Shown: positions 19,720 to 29,144 of the stretch, one piece after another
Layout of the letters: the number at the start of each line of letters is the position of its first letter
How positions within the stretch are numbered: the first letter of the stretch is position 1
Source of the DNA: Haloquadratum walsbyi J07HQW1
GTDB lineage: Archaea; Halobacteriota; Halobacteria; Halobacteriales; Haloferacaceae
Assembly (NCBI GenBank): GCA_000415965.1
Contig: KE356560.1
Span: 2,446,720-2,510,719 of the forward strand
Length of the DNA stretch: 64,000 bases
Direction: 5' to 3'
Notes under the pieces: generated by a model
Told to the model about the DNA's origin: nothing
The model's database searches: none
Seen by the model: only the letters and a program-made list of their open reading frames with translations
Translations under genes and position numbers: made by a program

Positions 19720-20440
19720 GAGGAAACAGAACTGGAGCATGAACTGAAAACCCATCCAAAATACAAGAGACTGCAGAATTATTCTAGTCGGCGAGTGCTC
19801 AAAGAACGCTCTGATAGGTTTCGTGGTTCGACTCTGACAGCGACCGCGACAGAGACGACCTATTGGACTACCACAAATAATCCAACAATCAAAACGGGAA
19901 TAGAGTCCACGAAAGATACTCTTGTTCGGCAGTATGTGGAAAAAAAAGGTATGGCTCGCGCCACGATATGAACCACATCGGTGACCTGAGCAATAGAAGA
20001 TCATCAGAACGGGCGTGACTGCATGTGAGCACGAGCTATCAGTAAAACCCGGATTGGAGACCACTCAGCAGGCACGCGCCGTTTATCGGTCGTTGGCAAA
20101 CAAACATTGGTTATATCCGAACCCACACTGAGTTCAACCGGGACGCCCGGCAACGCGTTCCGCTTCACATAAAAAAATCAAATTACTGACAACTGTTATT
20201 CAGAAAACACGTTTCGCGAAGACAAGTGATATTTCTCACAGAAAGAGCACTATCGGTCAGAAGCCACAGTAAGCCCGAGAGAAGGCATCGAGATAAAAAG
20301 ATCACCTCTCCATGCTCTATCGAAAACATTGTTAGACGGTGTGTTGACCGCGCTGTGGGAACGCTGATCGTCAACGACCCAGGCTATCAAAGATGACGGG
20401 GCAGGCACGGAAACAAACAAGCGCACAAGCAGGTTATGAA
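19720..20440 (+). pseudogene. Degraded tnpB, N-terminal and central parts
   Basis: In frame, 'LKTHPKYKRLQNYSSRRVLKE' recalls the N-terminal helical region of haloarchaeal IS1341-type TnpB. Further on, 'IENIVRRCVDRAVGTLI' and 'GRHGNKQAHKQ' recall the RuvC-II region, where functional copies have a Gly-Asp-Leu strand. Several stops and frame changes separate the pieces. No zinc finger follows in this orientation. Confidence 0.5.
20113..20168 (-). repeat. Dispersed ~55-bp repeat, copy B
   Basis: Inverted relative to copy A at 488-553. It shares GCGGAACGCG, CCGGGCG, GAACTCAGT and GTGGGTTCGGA with copy A. It lies inside the IS remnant cluster, which supports a mobile origin of the repeat. Confidence 0.5.
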
Positions 20441-20639
20441 TCTTATTTGTGTTGAGTGGACACACCCTGAGGTCATATCAAAGCCTGGGGCAGTCGCCTC
20501 GGGCTTCGAGTCAAAGCCGACGAATGTAACAGCAAGAATCAACGACACCAGCATATTCGCTCTCGTTCTCGTTTACGCTCACACACTCGCTTCGGCGAGG
20601 GTGGGGCTTGTCCGTGAACTCGGGCTCTGAATCAGTAGA

Positions 20640-21060
20640 GTACAGGGTGTATCGGTTTGGAATCACTGTCCCAGACTTGGGGCGTATTGATTGACGCCCC
20701 TCACGCGCGAGGGCTATTACTCGTGTCGGACAGAGATGTTTGCCATCTTCGCGCCAGTGCTGTAATCAGCGTGATTCCGGTTCCCGCACTGCTGGCATTC
20801 GAATGTGTCGCATCACAGGCGATTGTCGTCGTGGATATATCCATACTCAGCACACCGCTTGCTGGTGTGTGTCGGATTGACCGCCTCTGTGAGCAATCCT
20901 TCAGATTCGATGTTATATTCGACACACTCGGAGAGACGGTTGAACGGTCACTCAGAGTATCGGGCTGCTTTGGACAACCGTACCGTTCCCGTTCATGAAT
21001 ACCGTTTCACTCCTCAAACACGATGCTGTCACAGTCGTCGTCGAAAGTTTCTTCGATGAT
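20640..21060 (-). pseudogene. Degraded tnpB, C-terminal zinc-finger part
   Basis: Leftward translation gives 'EGLLTEAVNPTHTSKRCAEYGYIHDDNRL', a stop, then 'CDTFECQQCGNRNHADYSTGAKMA'. This is the TnpB zinc finger next to RuvC-III: 'TSxRCxxCG' has become 'TSKRCAEYG', losing one Cys, and a TGA interrupts the loop. The second CxxC and 'NADYxxA' are still readable. More stops lie upstream. Confidence 0.65.
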
Positions 21061-21584
21061 TCCGTTCACCACGCCATGCAGAAGGTGTTTCCTTCTCCCT
21101 GCTGCGTTGCTTGAGAGACAAGCCTCTCTGCACTGCTCTGAGGAAGGGGACTCCGCCTCAAAAATTAATTGAATCCTAAGATCTGAGGCTTGAGAGAGGC
21201 TGAGATATACAAAGAACGAGGATACTGATTGGTACGTTGGTTATGCTCACGATGATGGTGACAACTGTGGCGAATGTGGACCGTGGCAATGTGACCACGT
21301 AATGTGATTGCACACGGCAATGTGAGCGGAGCGGACAATATCCAAACAGACAACGCCCCATGAGCTCTCTCTTGGGGGATGTGATAACGGTTGTTTGGTT
21401 TCCTCCGCGTCGTTCACTCTAGGCGGACTCATGGATTCAGCTCACGAGCAACCGCCGACTGACGCATCAATTCAAATATCTCAACGCTCATGACATGGTT
21501 GGGGTTGCTGCGTCTGCAGGCGGAAAAAGCAGTCAAGAACATGAACAGAGAAGTTTTATTCGGCTCGTCATTAGCTAAAGACGG

Positions 21585-22907
21585 ATGCGGTTAGCCTTTG
21601 ATCGCGGAACCATAGCCGTTGAGGGAAATGAATCTCCTGTTCCGCACACCACATGGGATGAACGAACAAACACCGACCGGACCCTTGGATTTCGATACCA
21701 GGAAATCAGAGATCATCTTGATACCTCGGGAATTGAATACGAGGATGATGTGTTTGATCTCATCCCATCACCTGATCTGGCAAACGAGATTGAACTGCGG
21801 GGATATCAACAACAGGCGCTAAATCGCTGGCTTTCTGAGCGTTGTGGTGTTGTCGTGCTGCCAACAGGAGCTGGCAAAACATACGTTGGCATAGAGGCAA
21901 TCGATGAGATAAATAATGCAACGTTCGTTGTTGTTCCGACACTTGATCTCGTAGATCAATGGAAATCAGAACTCCAAATGTTCGATATTCCCATTGGTGA
22001 ATACACCGGTCGTGAAAAAACACTTGAGTCAATCACAGTCTCGACATATGATTCAGCGTATAATCACGCTGAGAGGCTCGGAAATCGGTTCGAGCTTCTC
22101 GTTTTCGATGAGGTTCATCACCTTGCATCTGAGAGCTACAGACAGATAGCAGAGTTATTTGCTGCTCCCTTCGCGCTAGGGTTGACGGCGACATTCGAGC
22201 GTGAGGATGACAAACACGAGGTGTTGGGTGAGTTACTCGGGGGGAAAATCTATGAGATTGACACCGAGGAGCTCACTGGTGAGTATTTGTCAGAATACAC
22301 TGTTGAGCGGATCACCGTTGAGCTTACGCCGGAAGAGCGAGAGGCTTATGAAGAAAATGTTGAGACATTCCGGAAATACCTGATGTCAGCAAACATCACT
22401 ATGCGAGGTCCAGAGGATTTTCAGAAAGTCGTCTTACGAAGTGGAAATGATCCGAGAGCGTGGCGTGCGGTTCGTTCTCGGAATACAGCTCGTCAGATTG
22501 CATACAGCTCAGAGTCGAAGCTTGATGAACTCGCAACGCTACTTGAGCAACACCGCGATGACCGTATTATTATTTTCACGCGATATAATGACCTCGTATA
22601 TGACGTTTCGAACCGATTTTTTATTCCGAGTATCACGTATACAACTGAGAAAGATGAACGTCAGCATATTCTCAAGCAATTCAAGAATCACAGTTACAAC
22701 GCAATCGTGAGTTCACAGGTACTGAATGAGGGGATTGATGTTCCAGATGCAAACATTGGGATTATCCTGAGCGGAACGGGAAGTAATCGAGAGTATCGAC
22801 AGCGGCTTGGTCGTATTCTTCGTCCCTCAGGAGATACGGCTCATCTGTATGAGATTGTCTCAAGTAACACCGGAGAAATTCGAACATCGACACGACGGAA
22901 ATCCTGA
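21585..22907 (+). CDS. XPB/Rad25-like superfamily 2 DNA helicase
   Basis: The protein has 440 residues. An N-terminal damage-recognition-like domain (about 1-65) precedes a helicase core: 'LPTGAGKT' Walker A (93-99), 'VFDEVHHL' DEVH box (about 173-180), 'LGLTATFERED' motif III, 'IIIFTRY' and the C-terminal 'YRQRLGRILRP' motif VI. Archaeal XPB opens damaged DNA and works with Bax1. The next gene, six bases downstream, encodes that nuclease, so the pair is very likely co-expressed as a repair helicase-nuclease. The length is normal for the archaeal short form. Confidence 0.93.
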   Translation: MRLAFDRGTIAVEGNESPVPHTTWDERTNTDRTLGFRYQEIRDHLDTSGIEYEDDVFDLIPSPDLANEIELRGYQQQALNRWLSERCGVVVLPTGAGKTYVGIEAIDEINNATFVVVPTLDLVDQWKSELQMFDIPIGEYTGREKTLESITVSTYDSAYNHAERLGNRFELLVFDEVHHLASESYRQIAELFAAPFALGLTATFEREDDKHEVLGELLGGKIYEIDTEELTGEYLSEYTVERITVELTPEEREAYEENVETFRKYLMSANITMRGPEDFQKVVLRSGNDPRAWRAVRSRNTARQIAYSSESKLDELATLLEQHRDDRIIIFTRYNDLVYDVSNRFFIPSITYTTEKDERQHILKQFKNHSYNAIVSSQVLNEGIDVPDANIGIILSGTGSNREYRQRLGRILRPSGDTAHLYEIVSSNTGEIRTSTRRKS

Positions 22908-22913
22908 GTATCT

Positions 22914-24422
22914 ATGTTGACAAAAGAACTGCTTGAGGTGACAAAACAGAAGCCACATATCAACCCACGATATCGAGACATTGATGAATATCAGCCAGTC
23001 GCAAAACAGGTGCTTGATGCGTATGAGCCAGGACAGACACAGAAACAGATCAATGAGACGGTCGAAACACTCGAAACGCATGATACGTTTAAATTAGTCC
23101 GTGGATTATCGAAGCTGCTTGATCGGCGTGCCGAGTTCGATCAACAGTTTCCAGTCAATCCATCAAAACTACGCGACGCTGTGTTTACTCACGGCTTTGT
23201 CACCACGACAGACCAACGAGAGCAAGTGCTTGCCACCGTTGGGGAGACATTTGATTTGACCCCGGATGAAGTTGAGACTAATTTATGGGCAGATCGGGAG
23301 ACTCACGCAGTTCTTCGCTCGAAACCCCAAATCACCCCATGTGAGTTACTTCGTCAGTATAACCTATCACTGACACAAACGCTGTTGTTTGATGCGGTCG
23401 AATTACAATTCACCGTGTCTGATAATTTCCAAGAGATCTTCCGATTGATTTCATATCTTGGATTGATGTATACTGTCGATCAAGACCTGACAATAACCGT
23501 CACTGGACCAACATCGCTGGTACAGAAGACGCGGAAGTATGGGACAACAATGGCAAAGCTCATTCCCCGTCTTATGAAGGCAACAGAATGGAGTCTAACT
23601 GCACAGATTGAAACTGAGGTGAGTGGTGACCCGCAGATATACGAGTTTACTGCCGATTCAACAGATGCAGATTATTTCCCTGCGAAGACGGTGAGCAATT
23701 CATTCGATAGTGAGGTGGAGCGAGATTTCGCGACGCGGATTCGTGCACTGGTTGATGAATGGACAGTTAATCACGAACCCACAATTCTCCGAACCGAAGA
23801 CCGTGTTATGATTCCGGATTTTAGCTTTGAGCGAGACACGACAGAATTCTATCTTGAGGTAGTTGGATTTTGGACTCCAGAGTATCTGCAAGAGAAGCTA
23901 CGAAAGGTGCATCACGTAAAGTCAGACCATCCGCTCATACTTGCGGTTGATGAATCATTAAACTGTACACAATCAGATTTTGATGAGGCGAACGTTACAG
24001 ACGTATTTTTTTATGATGGGCAGATTCCGGTAAAACCGGTGATTAAGCGACTGCATGCGATTGATGAACGCGAAGTAAAAGATGATCTTGAATGGTTGTA
24101 CGAACACGAGATCAACATACCGCATGACGAGATGATTGATATTAATTCAGTTGCTGCATCACACGACGTTGAAGCAGCGGCTGTTGAGATGTATCTGGAA
24201 GAGAGGTATGATGGAGTTATCTCACAGATGAAATTCATCCCGAATCCAGTCCTGTCTGAGATTGAGACTACAATCGATGCATTGGACAGTATGACTCTTG
24301 CTGATGTGAATCCAATCTTAGAGAAATACGGTGTCGGACAGGATATTCTCGAAAAGATGGGGTACACAGTCAAGTATGTCTCACTCAATCAAAATGAGGC
24401 GAAAATAGTACACACGGGATAA
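22914..24422 (+). CDS. Bax1-like nuclease, XPB partner (DUF790)
   Basis: The protein has 502 residues. The N-terminal two-thirds match the DUF790 layout ('LTKELLEV', 'KLVRGLSKLLDRRAEF'). The nuclease core lies around residues 299-325: 'VMIPDFSFERDTTEFYLEVVGFWTPEYLQEKLRKV', with the PD...E-xx-GFW arrangement of Bax1 enzymes. Bax1 incises DNA beside the bubble opened by XPB, as in eukaryotic nucleotide excision repair. It starts six bases after the helicase stop. Family and context agree. Confidence 0.9.
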   Translation: MLTKELLEVTKQKPHINPRYRDIDEYQPVAKQVLDAYEPGQTQKQINETVETLETHDTFKLVRGLSKLLDRRAEFDQQFPVNPSKLRDAVFTHGFVTTTDQREQVLATVGETFDLTPDEVETNLWADRETHAVLRSKPQITPCELLRQYNLSLTQTLLFDAVELQFTVSDNFQEIFRLISYLGLMYTVDQDLTITVTGPTSLVQKTRKYGTTMAKLIPRLMKATEWSLTAQIETEVSGDPQIYEFTADSTDADYFPAKTVSNSFDSEVERDFATRIRALVDEWTVNHEPTILRTEDRVMIPDFSFERDTTEFYLEVVGFWTPEYLQEKLRKVHHVKSDHPLILAVDESLNCTQSDFDEANVTDVFFYDGQIPVKPVIKRLHAIDEREVKDDLEWLYEHEINIPHDEMIDINSVAASHDVEAAAVEMYLEERYDGVISQMKFIPNPVLSEIETTIDALDSMTLADVNPILEKYGVGQDILEKMGYTVKYVSLNQNEAKIVHTG

Positions 24423-24502
24423 ATACATACTGACGTCTATTGCGATATAAGTATATCTGAGACGAACGTGGTTCACTCAAGGAAGTATACTGAGACACAA
24501 TC

Positions 24503-25024
24503 TCAGCTCAGATCCTCGCGTCGCCCTTTTGGGACAGTCGATCGGAGTTCATCATGCAGATAGAGACCGACACCGATGGGCTCACTCGCACCCGCAATCT
24601 CGTGTGCGACGATAAGATATCCCCAGTCACCATCCCATCGGGGGAGAGGTTGATCAGTCCCATCAGCGAAGCGAACTGCTTCTTCATGATCAAGTGTGAG
24701 GACATTTTTACTCGCGTGAACGCCGAATCGTTGGGCAGCGTTCGTCGAAGGTTTCCAGTGTTCCTGACGAGTGCGAAGAATCCGCAAACCAACTCCCTCA
24801 ATTGGGATTGGTGAGACATACTCTGCAGCGACAGCCCAGATTTTTCCGTTTCCCTTTTCCCAAAGAGTATGATGATCCCATGTCGTCGGAGGGATCCCAA
24901 AGCGATTGTCCCACCATTGGATTATCTCTTCACGCGTTGGCCGTCCAGCGACGTCACGGTCGACTGTGGCGGCTGGCAGACGATCAAACTGCTGTCCATC
25001 GTTTGTCGGTGTATGATCACTCAT
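24503..25024 (-). CDS. PUA-like RNA-binding protein, detached tail of RsmF-type methyltransferase (DUF7122-like)
   Basis: The protein has 173 residues. The second half ('GLRILRTRQEHWKPSTNAAQ', 'LTLDHEEAVRFADG', 'GYLIVAHE', 'PIGVGLYLHDELRSTVPKGRR') follows the pattern of the C-terminal RNA-binding domain of RsmF/NOL1-type methyltransferases, which usually ends in 'YPKGLR'. Its start overlaps the stop of the upstream methyltransferase gene by 4 bp (ATGA). It therefore probably works with that enzyme as a split two-subunit version. No catalytic motif is present. Partnership is inferred from overlap and domain logic. Confidence 0.75.
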   Translation of the reverse strand: MSDHTPTNDGQQFDRLPAATVDRDVAGRPTREEIIQWWDNRFGIPPTTWDHHTLWEKGNGKIWAVAAEYVSPIPIEGVGLRILRTRQEHWKPSTNAAQRFGVHASKNVLTLDHEEAVRFADGTDQPLPRWDGDWGYLIVAHEIAGASEPIGVGLYLHDELRSTVPKGRREDLS

Positions 25025-25959
25025 GCAGTCACCTCAAGTTTCGCACAGAAGAACCCTCCTGTGTCGTTATGATGAGGGTAGACGCGATGTGTCAGTTCCA
25101 TGGATGAATCATACTCGGTCTCATGCCATTGTGTTATGCCAGGAATGGTTTTGAAATCGGCTGGTGGATTCCATGAGACAACTCGGCATGATTCGGATTC
25201 AAGAACGTGATTGACCACACCTTCGTTTTCTTCAGGCGCAAATGTACACGTTGAATAGACAACAGTGCCACCGGGGCGTGTTGCTTGAACAGCACGACGA
25301 AGAATCGCTTTTTGAATAGCGACCACACTCATCACATGTTCATATGACCATTGCTCGAATGCATCCGGATTTTTTCGGATTGTACCTTCGCATGAACAGG
25401 GAGCATCGACAAGGGCGTGATCAAACGCTTCAATTCGATTTGCCTTTTCGGTTCGATCCCCGAATGGTTTGAACGAGAAATTGCGTGCATCCTGATTCGT
25501 CACTGCGAGATTTGTGACACCCAACCGCTCGGCATTATGCCGAAGTGCAGACAATCGACCGAGATTATTATCATTGCCGATGAGAATACCTGTATCGTCC
25601 ATCAACGCAGCAAGTTGTGTTGTCTTGCTTCCAGGCGCCGCGCACGCATCCCAGATGACTTCACCTGGGTCCGGATCAACTGCGAGTGCAGGTAGCACGG
25701 ATACCTCTTCTTGACCATGGAGCCACCCATGAAAGTACGGCCATGAGGTGCCGGGACGATTTGTTGTGAGTTTAAACAGACCGGAATGCCATTCAACAGG
25801 GTCATAGTTAATATTTGCATCCTCAAGTGCGTCCTGAGCGCGTTCGATAGATGATTTAATAGTATTAACCCGAACGACAGATGGAAGCGGGCGAGCACAA
25901 GCATCCCGAAATGCTGTCACATCATCGATGAGCGTTGCATAGCGCTCAATTGGGTCCAT
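25021..25959 (-). CDS. NOL1/NOP2/Sun-family RNA m5C methyltransferase
   Basis: The 312-residue enzyme binds SAM with 'WDACAAPGSKTTQLAALM' (motif I, about 100-120). It has 'ALVDAPCSCEGTIRKNP' (motif IV, PCxC Cys) and 'VVYSTCTFAPEENEGVV' (motif VI, TCT Cys, the usual catalytic nucleophile). It methylates cytosine C5 in rRNA or tRNA. The RNA-binding tail seen in RsmF is missing and is instead encoded by the overlapping downstream gene. Target base unknown. Confidence 0.92.
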   Translation of the reverse strand: MDPIERYATLIDDVTAFRDACARPLPSVVRVNTIKSSIERAQDALEDANINYDPVEWHSGLFKLTTNRPGTSWPYFHGWLHGQEEVSVLPALAVDPDPGEVIWDACAAPGSKTTQLAALMDDTGILIGNDNNLGRLSALRHNAERLGVTNLAVTNQDARNFSFKPFGDRTEKANRIEAFDHALVDAPCSCEGTIRKNPDAFEQWSYEHVMSVVAIQKAILRRAVQATRPGGTVVYSTCTFAPEENEGVVNHVLESESCRVVSWNPPADFKTIPGITQWHETEYDSSMELTHRVYPHHNDTGGFFCAKLEVTA

Positions 25960-26545
25960 AATCAGACGTACTGATGCGCCAATTTGTCGGTATCGGTCTT
26001 AGTCTCAATTCTGGTCCTCAATCGAGTACACGTGCTGAGTGACAATCAATTGAAACCGATGCGAATCTGTGATATTCTTCCAGGGTAAACGACGGGGGGG
26101 TTCCCATAGCCGGAGGCTTGCTAGGCCGGGAGGTTGAGGGGATCACATTCCCAAGCTCAAAGGGATGCTGGCAGTGCCATGCGATCGTGTCGTTACTAAA
26201 ATCGAGGAGAAAGCCCACGAGCTTACTCGTGGGAGAAGTCATCGTATTTACATGTATTATGCTGAGACAGGATCTAGGGTTATCTGTTGTTTCTTGTACC
26301 TGCTCGTCTAATCGAAAGGTTGCTTCCACGGCGAAAGGGCAAAAGGGCGAAACGGCGAATCCTACGGTTGTCTTATCAGGAGAGGGCAACAGGACCGTCT
26401 CAGTCAGCGTTCATTGGTTATCAAACCTATCGAAACTACATGCGGGTGCTGTTTATATCCCCACTCGCGAGGTTTGAGCGCAATCAGCTTGTACTGCCAG
26501 AGTATCAGTGTTTGTTTTTTATGATAATGTATAGTACAAGTATCT
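25960..26545. other. 586-bp stretch with IS remnant, no gene
   Basis: Divergent intergenic region between the methyltransferase and PAC2 genes. It includes a solo IS1341-type right end at 26197-26245, preceded by an eroded tail. A TATA-like AT-rich run lies at 26515-26535 just before the PAC2 start. Confidence 0.5.
26197..26245 (+). mobile_element. Solo IS1341-type right end (reRNA-like hairpin)
   Basis: A perfect hairpin CCCACGAG-CTTA-CTCGTGGG is flanked by GAGGAGAAAG and AGAAGTCATC. This is the typical form of haloarchaeal IS1341/TnpB element right ends and their guide RNA scaffold. A related sequence with a weaker hairpin is at 41473-41512. No tnpB accompanies it. Confidence 0.55.
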
Positions 26546-27292
26546 ATGGCACGACTTGATGTATTGCCAGAGACAGCAGATATATCATTAACAAATCCAT
26601 CGATGATTGAAGGCTTTCCTGGCATTGGACTCGTCGGGAAAATTGCGGCTGATCATCTTGTCGAGGAGTTTGAAATGACACACTACGCCGATGTTCACTG
26701 TGAGACAATCCCCGCAGTAGCAGTGTATGAAGAGGATGACCCTGCGCTTCGGTCACCGGTTCGGTTGTACACCGATGTCGATCGTGATCTTGCCGTTCTT
26801 CAAAGTGATGTTCCAATTAACCCTGAAGCAGCAACGGAAGTCGCAACATGTCTGTCTGAATTTATCGATGAAACAGCCATGACACCAGTATATCTTTCGG
26901 GTATCCCTAAGGAGAAAACTGAGACAGTTCCATCGTTATATGGGTTTGGCGTTAGCGAAGGAATAAATCAAATTCAAAAAGCAGATATTGCGCTACCGGA
27001 TGAGACAGGACTTATTTCAGGTCCAACTGGAGCACTTCTGAGTGAGGCTGTGATGTCACATCGAGATGCCGTTGGATTAGTCGTTGAGTCGGACCCACAG
27101 TTCCCTGATCCGGAGGCGGCACGGGTGCTGATTACTGATGGAATTGAACCACTGGTCGGTATTGATGTGCCTGTTGATGACCTTGTTGATCGGACTGAAC
27201 AAATCCGGGAGGCGAAAGAACGCCTTGCGAAGCAAATGCAGGAGGGAGGTGAAGAGAGCACTCAAGCTCGTCCGATTGGAATGTATCAGTGA
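26546..27292 (+). CDS. PAC2-family protein (proteasome assembly chaperone-like)
   Basis: The protein has 248 residues. 'MIEGFPGIGLVGKIAADHLVEEFEM' near the N-terminus is the hallmark opening of the PAC2 family. 'LYGFGVSEGINQIQ' and 'PTGALLSEA' are also conserved. Eukaryotic PAC2 helps build the 20S proteasome; archaeal homologues are called proteasome assembly chaperones by homology. The proteasome beta gene is far away at 62 kb. A charged tail with 'EQIREAKERLAKQMQEGG' is likely helical. Confidence 0.85.
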   Translation: MARLDVLPETADISLTNPSMIEGFPGIGLVGKIAADHLVEEFEMTHYADVHCETIPAVAVYEEDDPALRSPVRLYTDVDRDLAVLQSDVPINPEAATEVATCLSEFIDETAMTPVYLSGIPKEKTETVPSLYGFGVSEGINQIQKADIALPDETGLISGPTGALLSEAVMSHRDAVGLVVESDPQFPDPEAARVLITDGIEPLVGIDVPVDDLVDRTEQIREAKERLAKQMQEGGEESTQARPIGMYQ

Positions 27293-27331
27293 TATCCTCT
27301 TTCGCGTTTATGCGGAGGAATCCCACGGACT
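27293..27331 (-). mobile_element. IS1341-type right-end remnant
   Basis: CCTC...GCGGAGGAATCCCACGG matches a segment at 38062-38095. On the minus strand it reads CCGTGGGATTCCTCCGC, another common haloarchaeal right-end hairpin sequence. It starts at the PAC2 stop codon. Confidence 0.45.
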
Positions 27332-27466
27332 GCACCGCTGGTTTGTGACAGTGAGATTTGCACTCTCGCAGTTGTTCACTCAGTAAGAATTCGCAGGAGA
27401 GGTCATGAAGGGAGACTCCAGGCTGTGCCAACCAGCCAGGACTCCTCTCTCCACCGAACGGGATGT

Positions 27467-27520
27467 GAACCGCCTCGAGGTCACATCAGTATCAAAGCCC
27501 CGAGGCACTCGCCTTGTTTA
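27467..27520 (-). mobile_element. IS1341-type right end following the tnpB remnant
   Basis: Leftward, after the tnpB stop at 27548, comes ACAAGGCGAGTGCCTCGGGG, then TTTGATACTGATGTGACC and a terminal GGCGGTTCAC. Near-identical copies at 2393-2440 and 19664-19715 mark other decayed elements of the same type. Confidence 0.6.
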
Positions 27521-27547
27521 TCTATAGACTTGTAGTTACTTTCGTCG

Positions 27548-27808
27548 TTATTTCAAAACGATGTTCTCCGCCCTGTTCACATCAGCGCTGAGCGAATCGG
27601 CGTGTTCCCCACATACGTACAGATCACCCTCAACACGCTGACTCTCATTTCCTCTGTCACAGACGCAACACGCCTTGCTCGTGTCGCGCTCGGATGCTTC
27701 AACGATCTTGATACCTTCGACTGTCGTCTTGTATTTGAGAATCTTCGTGAAGCGGTCGAACGCCCACCCGTGCCTGTCAGCGGTTCTTTTATTTGGACCT
27801 GGATAAGA
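27548..27808 (-). pseudogene. tnpB C-terminal fragment
   Basis: Leftward translation gives 'RTADRHGWAFDRFTKILKYK', then 'ERDTSKACCVCDRGNESQRV', 'EGDLYVCGEHADSLSADVNRAENI'. This is the RuvC/zinc-finger end of an IS1341-type TnpB with one CxxC intact, the second eroded to 'CGEH', and the final Asp region readable. The N-terminal two-thirds are missing; 27809-28174 shows no readable continuation. It lies upstream of grpE in the opposite direction. Confidence 0.7.
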
Positions 27809-28144
27809 ACTCTCGCTCGGTGAGTGCGGTGGACTTCCAGCGTTTTGAACGCCTGTATAGCTATTTATACTTGCTTTATTTAGAGATTCAGTTTGGGAAC
27901 GATGGAGTATCCAGTTTTACCATCGAACGGTGGGTTATGGAGGAGTTGTCGGATTTATGTCGCGTTCCCGAGACTGCTGGTCTCGATCGCACACCAGCAC
28001 TCACAGATTTCTGGGGACATCTCAAGCCGCGGGTATTCTCCTCAATTTTGTATAGGACTCTCTGAACATGCGAAGCATTGCATATTGAGTGACCTGCGGA
28101 GTTCTCGTTGTTCGCCGTAGACTAGCTATCACCAGTTCTATGTC

Positions 28145-28150
28145 TTTAAG
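28145..28150 (+). promoter_or_regulatory. TATA box of grpE
   Basis: TTTAAG ends 24 nt before the grpE ATG, the spacing expected for leaderless archaeal transcripts. Confidence 0.5.
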
Positions 28151-28174
28151 AGTGGGCACACACTTCCACATCGT

Positions 28175-28981
28175 ATGAGTGATGAGTCGACTGAGAGTCA
28201 CGGAACGACCGAATCGTCACCAGACAGTGATGTGTCAGGTGATGAGGACACCGTGGTCGGAGATGAGACTGAGAATGAGATGAATCACACAGAAAAATAT
28301 CAAACTGAAGATGACCACGACTCATCTGAGAGTCTTGATGAAGATAGTCAAGATGCGAGTGCTAGTGCTGAGGCGTCATCTCTCATCCATAAGGTCGCCG
28401 AATATGATGAAACGCTCGCTGAGGAAGTCGCATCTCTACAAAACGAGTACGATGAGCAGCGCGAACGCATCAATGAGCTTGAAGCAGCACTTAAACGTTC
28501 GAAAGCAGACTTTGAGAACTACAAAAAGCGGGCAAAAAAGCGTGAACAGCAGATTCGTGAACGAGCCACAGAAGACTTTGTTGAACGAATTGTCGGCGTT
28601 CGTGATAATCTCGTGCGAGCACTTGAACAGGACTCAGACGCAGATATTCGTCCAGGAATTGAGTCAACGCTTGATGAATTTGATCGAGTGCTTGAGGACG
28701 AAAATGTCACATTAATTGACCCAGAGCGTGGTGATGAGGTTGATCCAGCACAACATGAGGTTCTCATGCGGGTCGATACCGAGTTGCCTGAGGGAACAGT
28801 CGCTGAGGTATTTCAACAAGGATATCAGATGGCTGGGACGGTCATTCAAGAAGCACAGATCACAGTGAGCACGGGCGCAAACGCAACAGAAGAGGAGGAT
28901 GCAGACGCTGACGCCGACACCGACACCGACGATGACATTACTGAAGAGGAAGTCAACGGTCTCGAAAGCAACTCAGAGTAA
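28175..28981 (+). CDS. grpE: GrpE, nucleotide exchange factor of DnaK
   Basis: The protein has 268 residues. A long acidic N-terminal tail (about 1-70) leads to a coiled coil ('VASLQNEYDEQRERINELEAALKRSKADFENYKKRAKKRE'). The compact C-terminal beta domain follows, with 'IDPERGDEVDPAQHEVLMRV' and the family's end motif 'VAEVFQQGYQMAGTVIQEAQITVS'. It releases ADP from DnaK. The acidic ends are longer than in bacteria, as is usual for halophiles. It precedes dnaK by 163 bp. Confidence 0.95.
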   Translation: MSDESTESHGTTESSPDSDVSGDEDTVVGDETENEMNHTEKYQTEDDHDSSESLDEDSQDASASAEASSLIHKVAEYDETLAEEVASLQNEYDEQRERINELEAALKRSKADFENYKKRAKKREQQIRERATEDFVERIVGVRDNLVRALEQDSDADIRPGIESTLDEFDRVLEDENVTLIDPERGDEVDPAQHEVLMRVDTELPEGTVAEVFQQGYQMAGTVIQEAQITVSTGANATEEEDADADADTDTDDDITEEEVNGLESNSE

Positions 28982-29120
28982 TCGACAACACAATATGCCG
29001 ATTGAGTGTAGCTGTTCTGCGGTTCGATATAAAACCTCGCACCATGAGAAAGTCTGACATCTAAAATCGCATGACAGCGGCGTCACGACGAAGAGACCAC
29101 TGAGCACCTGTCTAGTAACC

Positions 29121-29126
29121 TTTAAC
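29121..29126 (+). promoter_or_regulatory. TATA-like box of dnaK
   Basis: TTTAAC begins 24 nt before the dnaK ATG, so dnaK has its own promoter and probably a leaderless message. Confidence 0.45.
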
Positions 29127-29144
29127 CGACTTAGACGAGTAAAT

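Larger units (their letters stand above)
19600..21080. mobile_element. Cluster of decayed IS1341-type (TnpB-only) elements
   Basis: About 1.5 kb holds pieces of at least two tnpB genes in opposite orientation (19720-20440 plus, 20640-21060 minus). Several right-end-like segments lie at 19664-19715, 20463-20510 and 20570-20620, each with GCCCC-centred sequence. One copy of the dispersed 55-bp repeat lies at 20113-20168. The remaining 21081-21584 before the helicase gene shows no gene. All frames are broken, so nothing here can be active. Confidence 0.65.
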
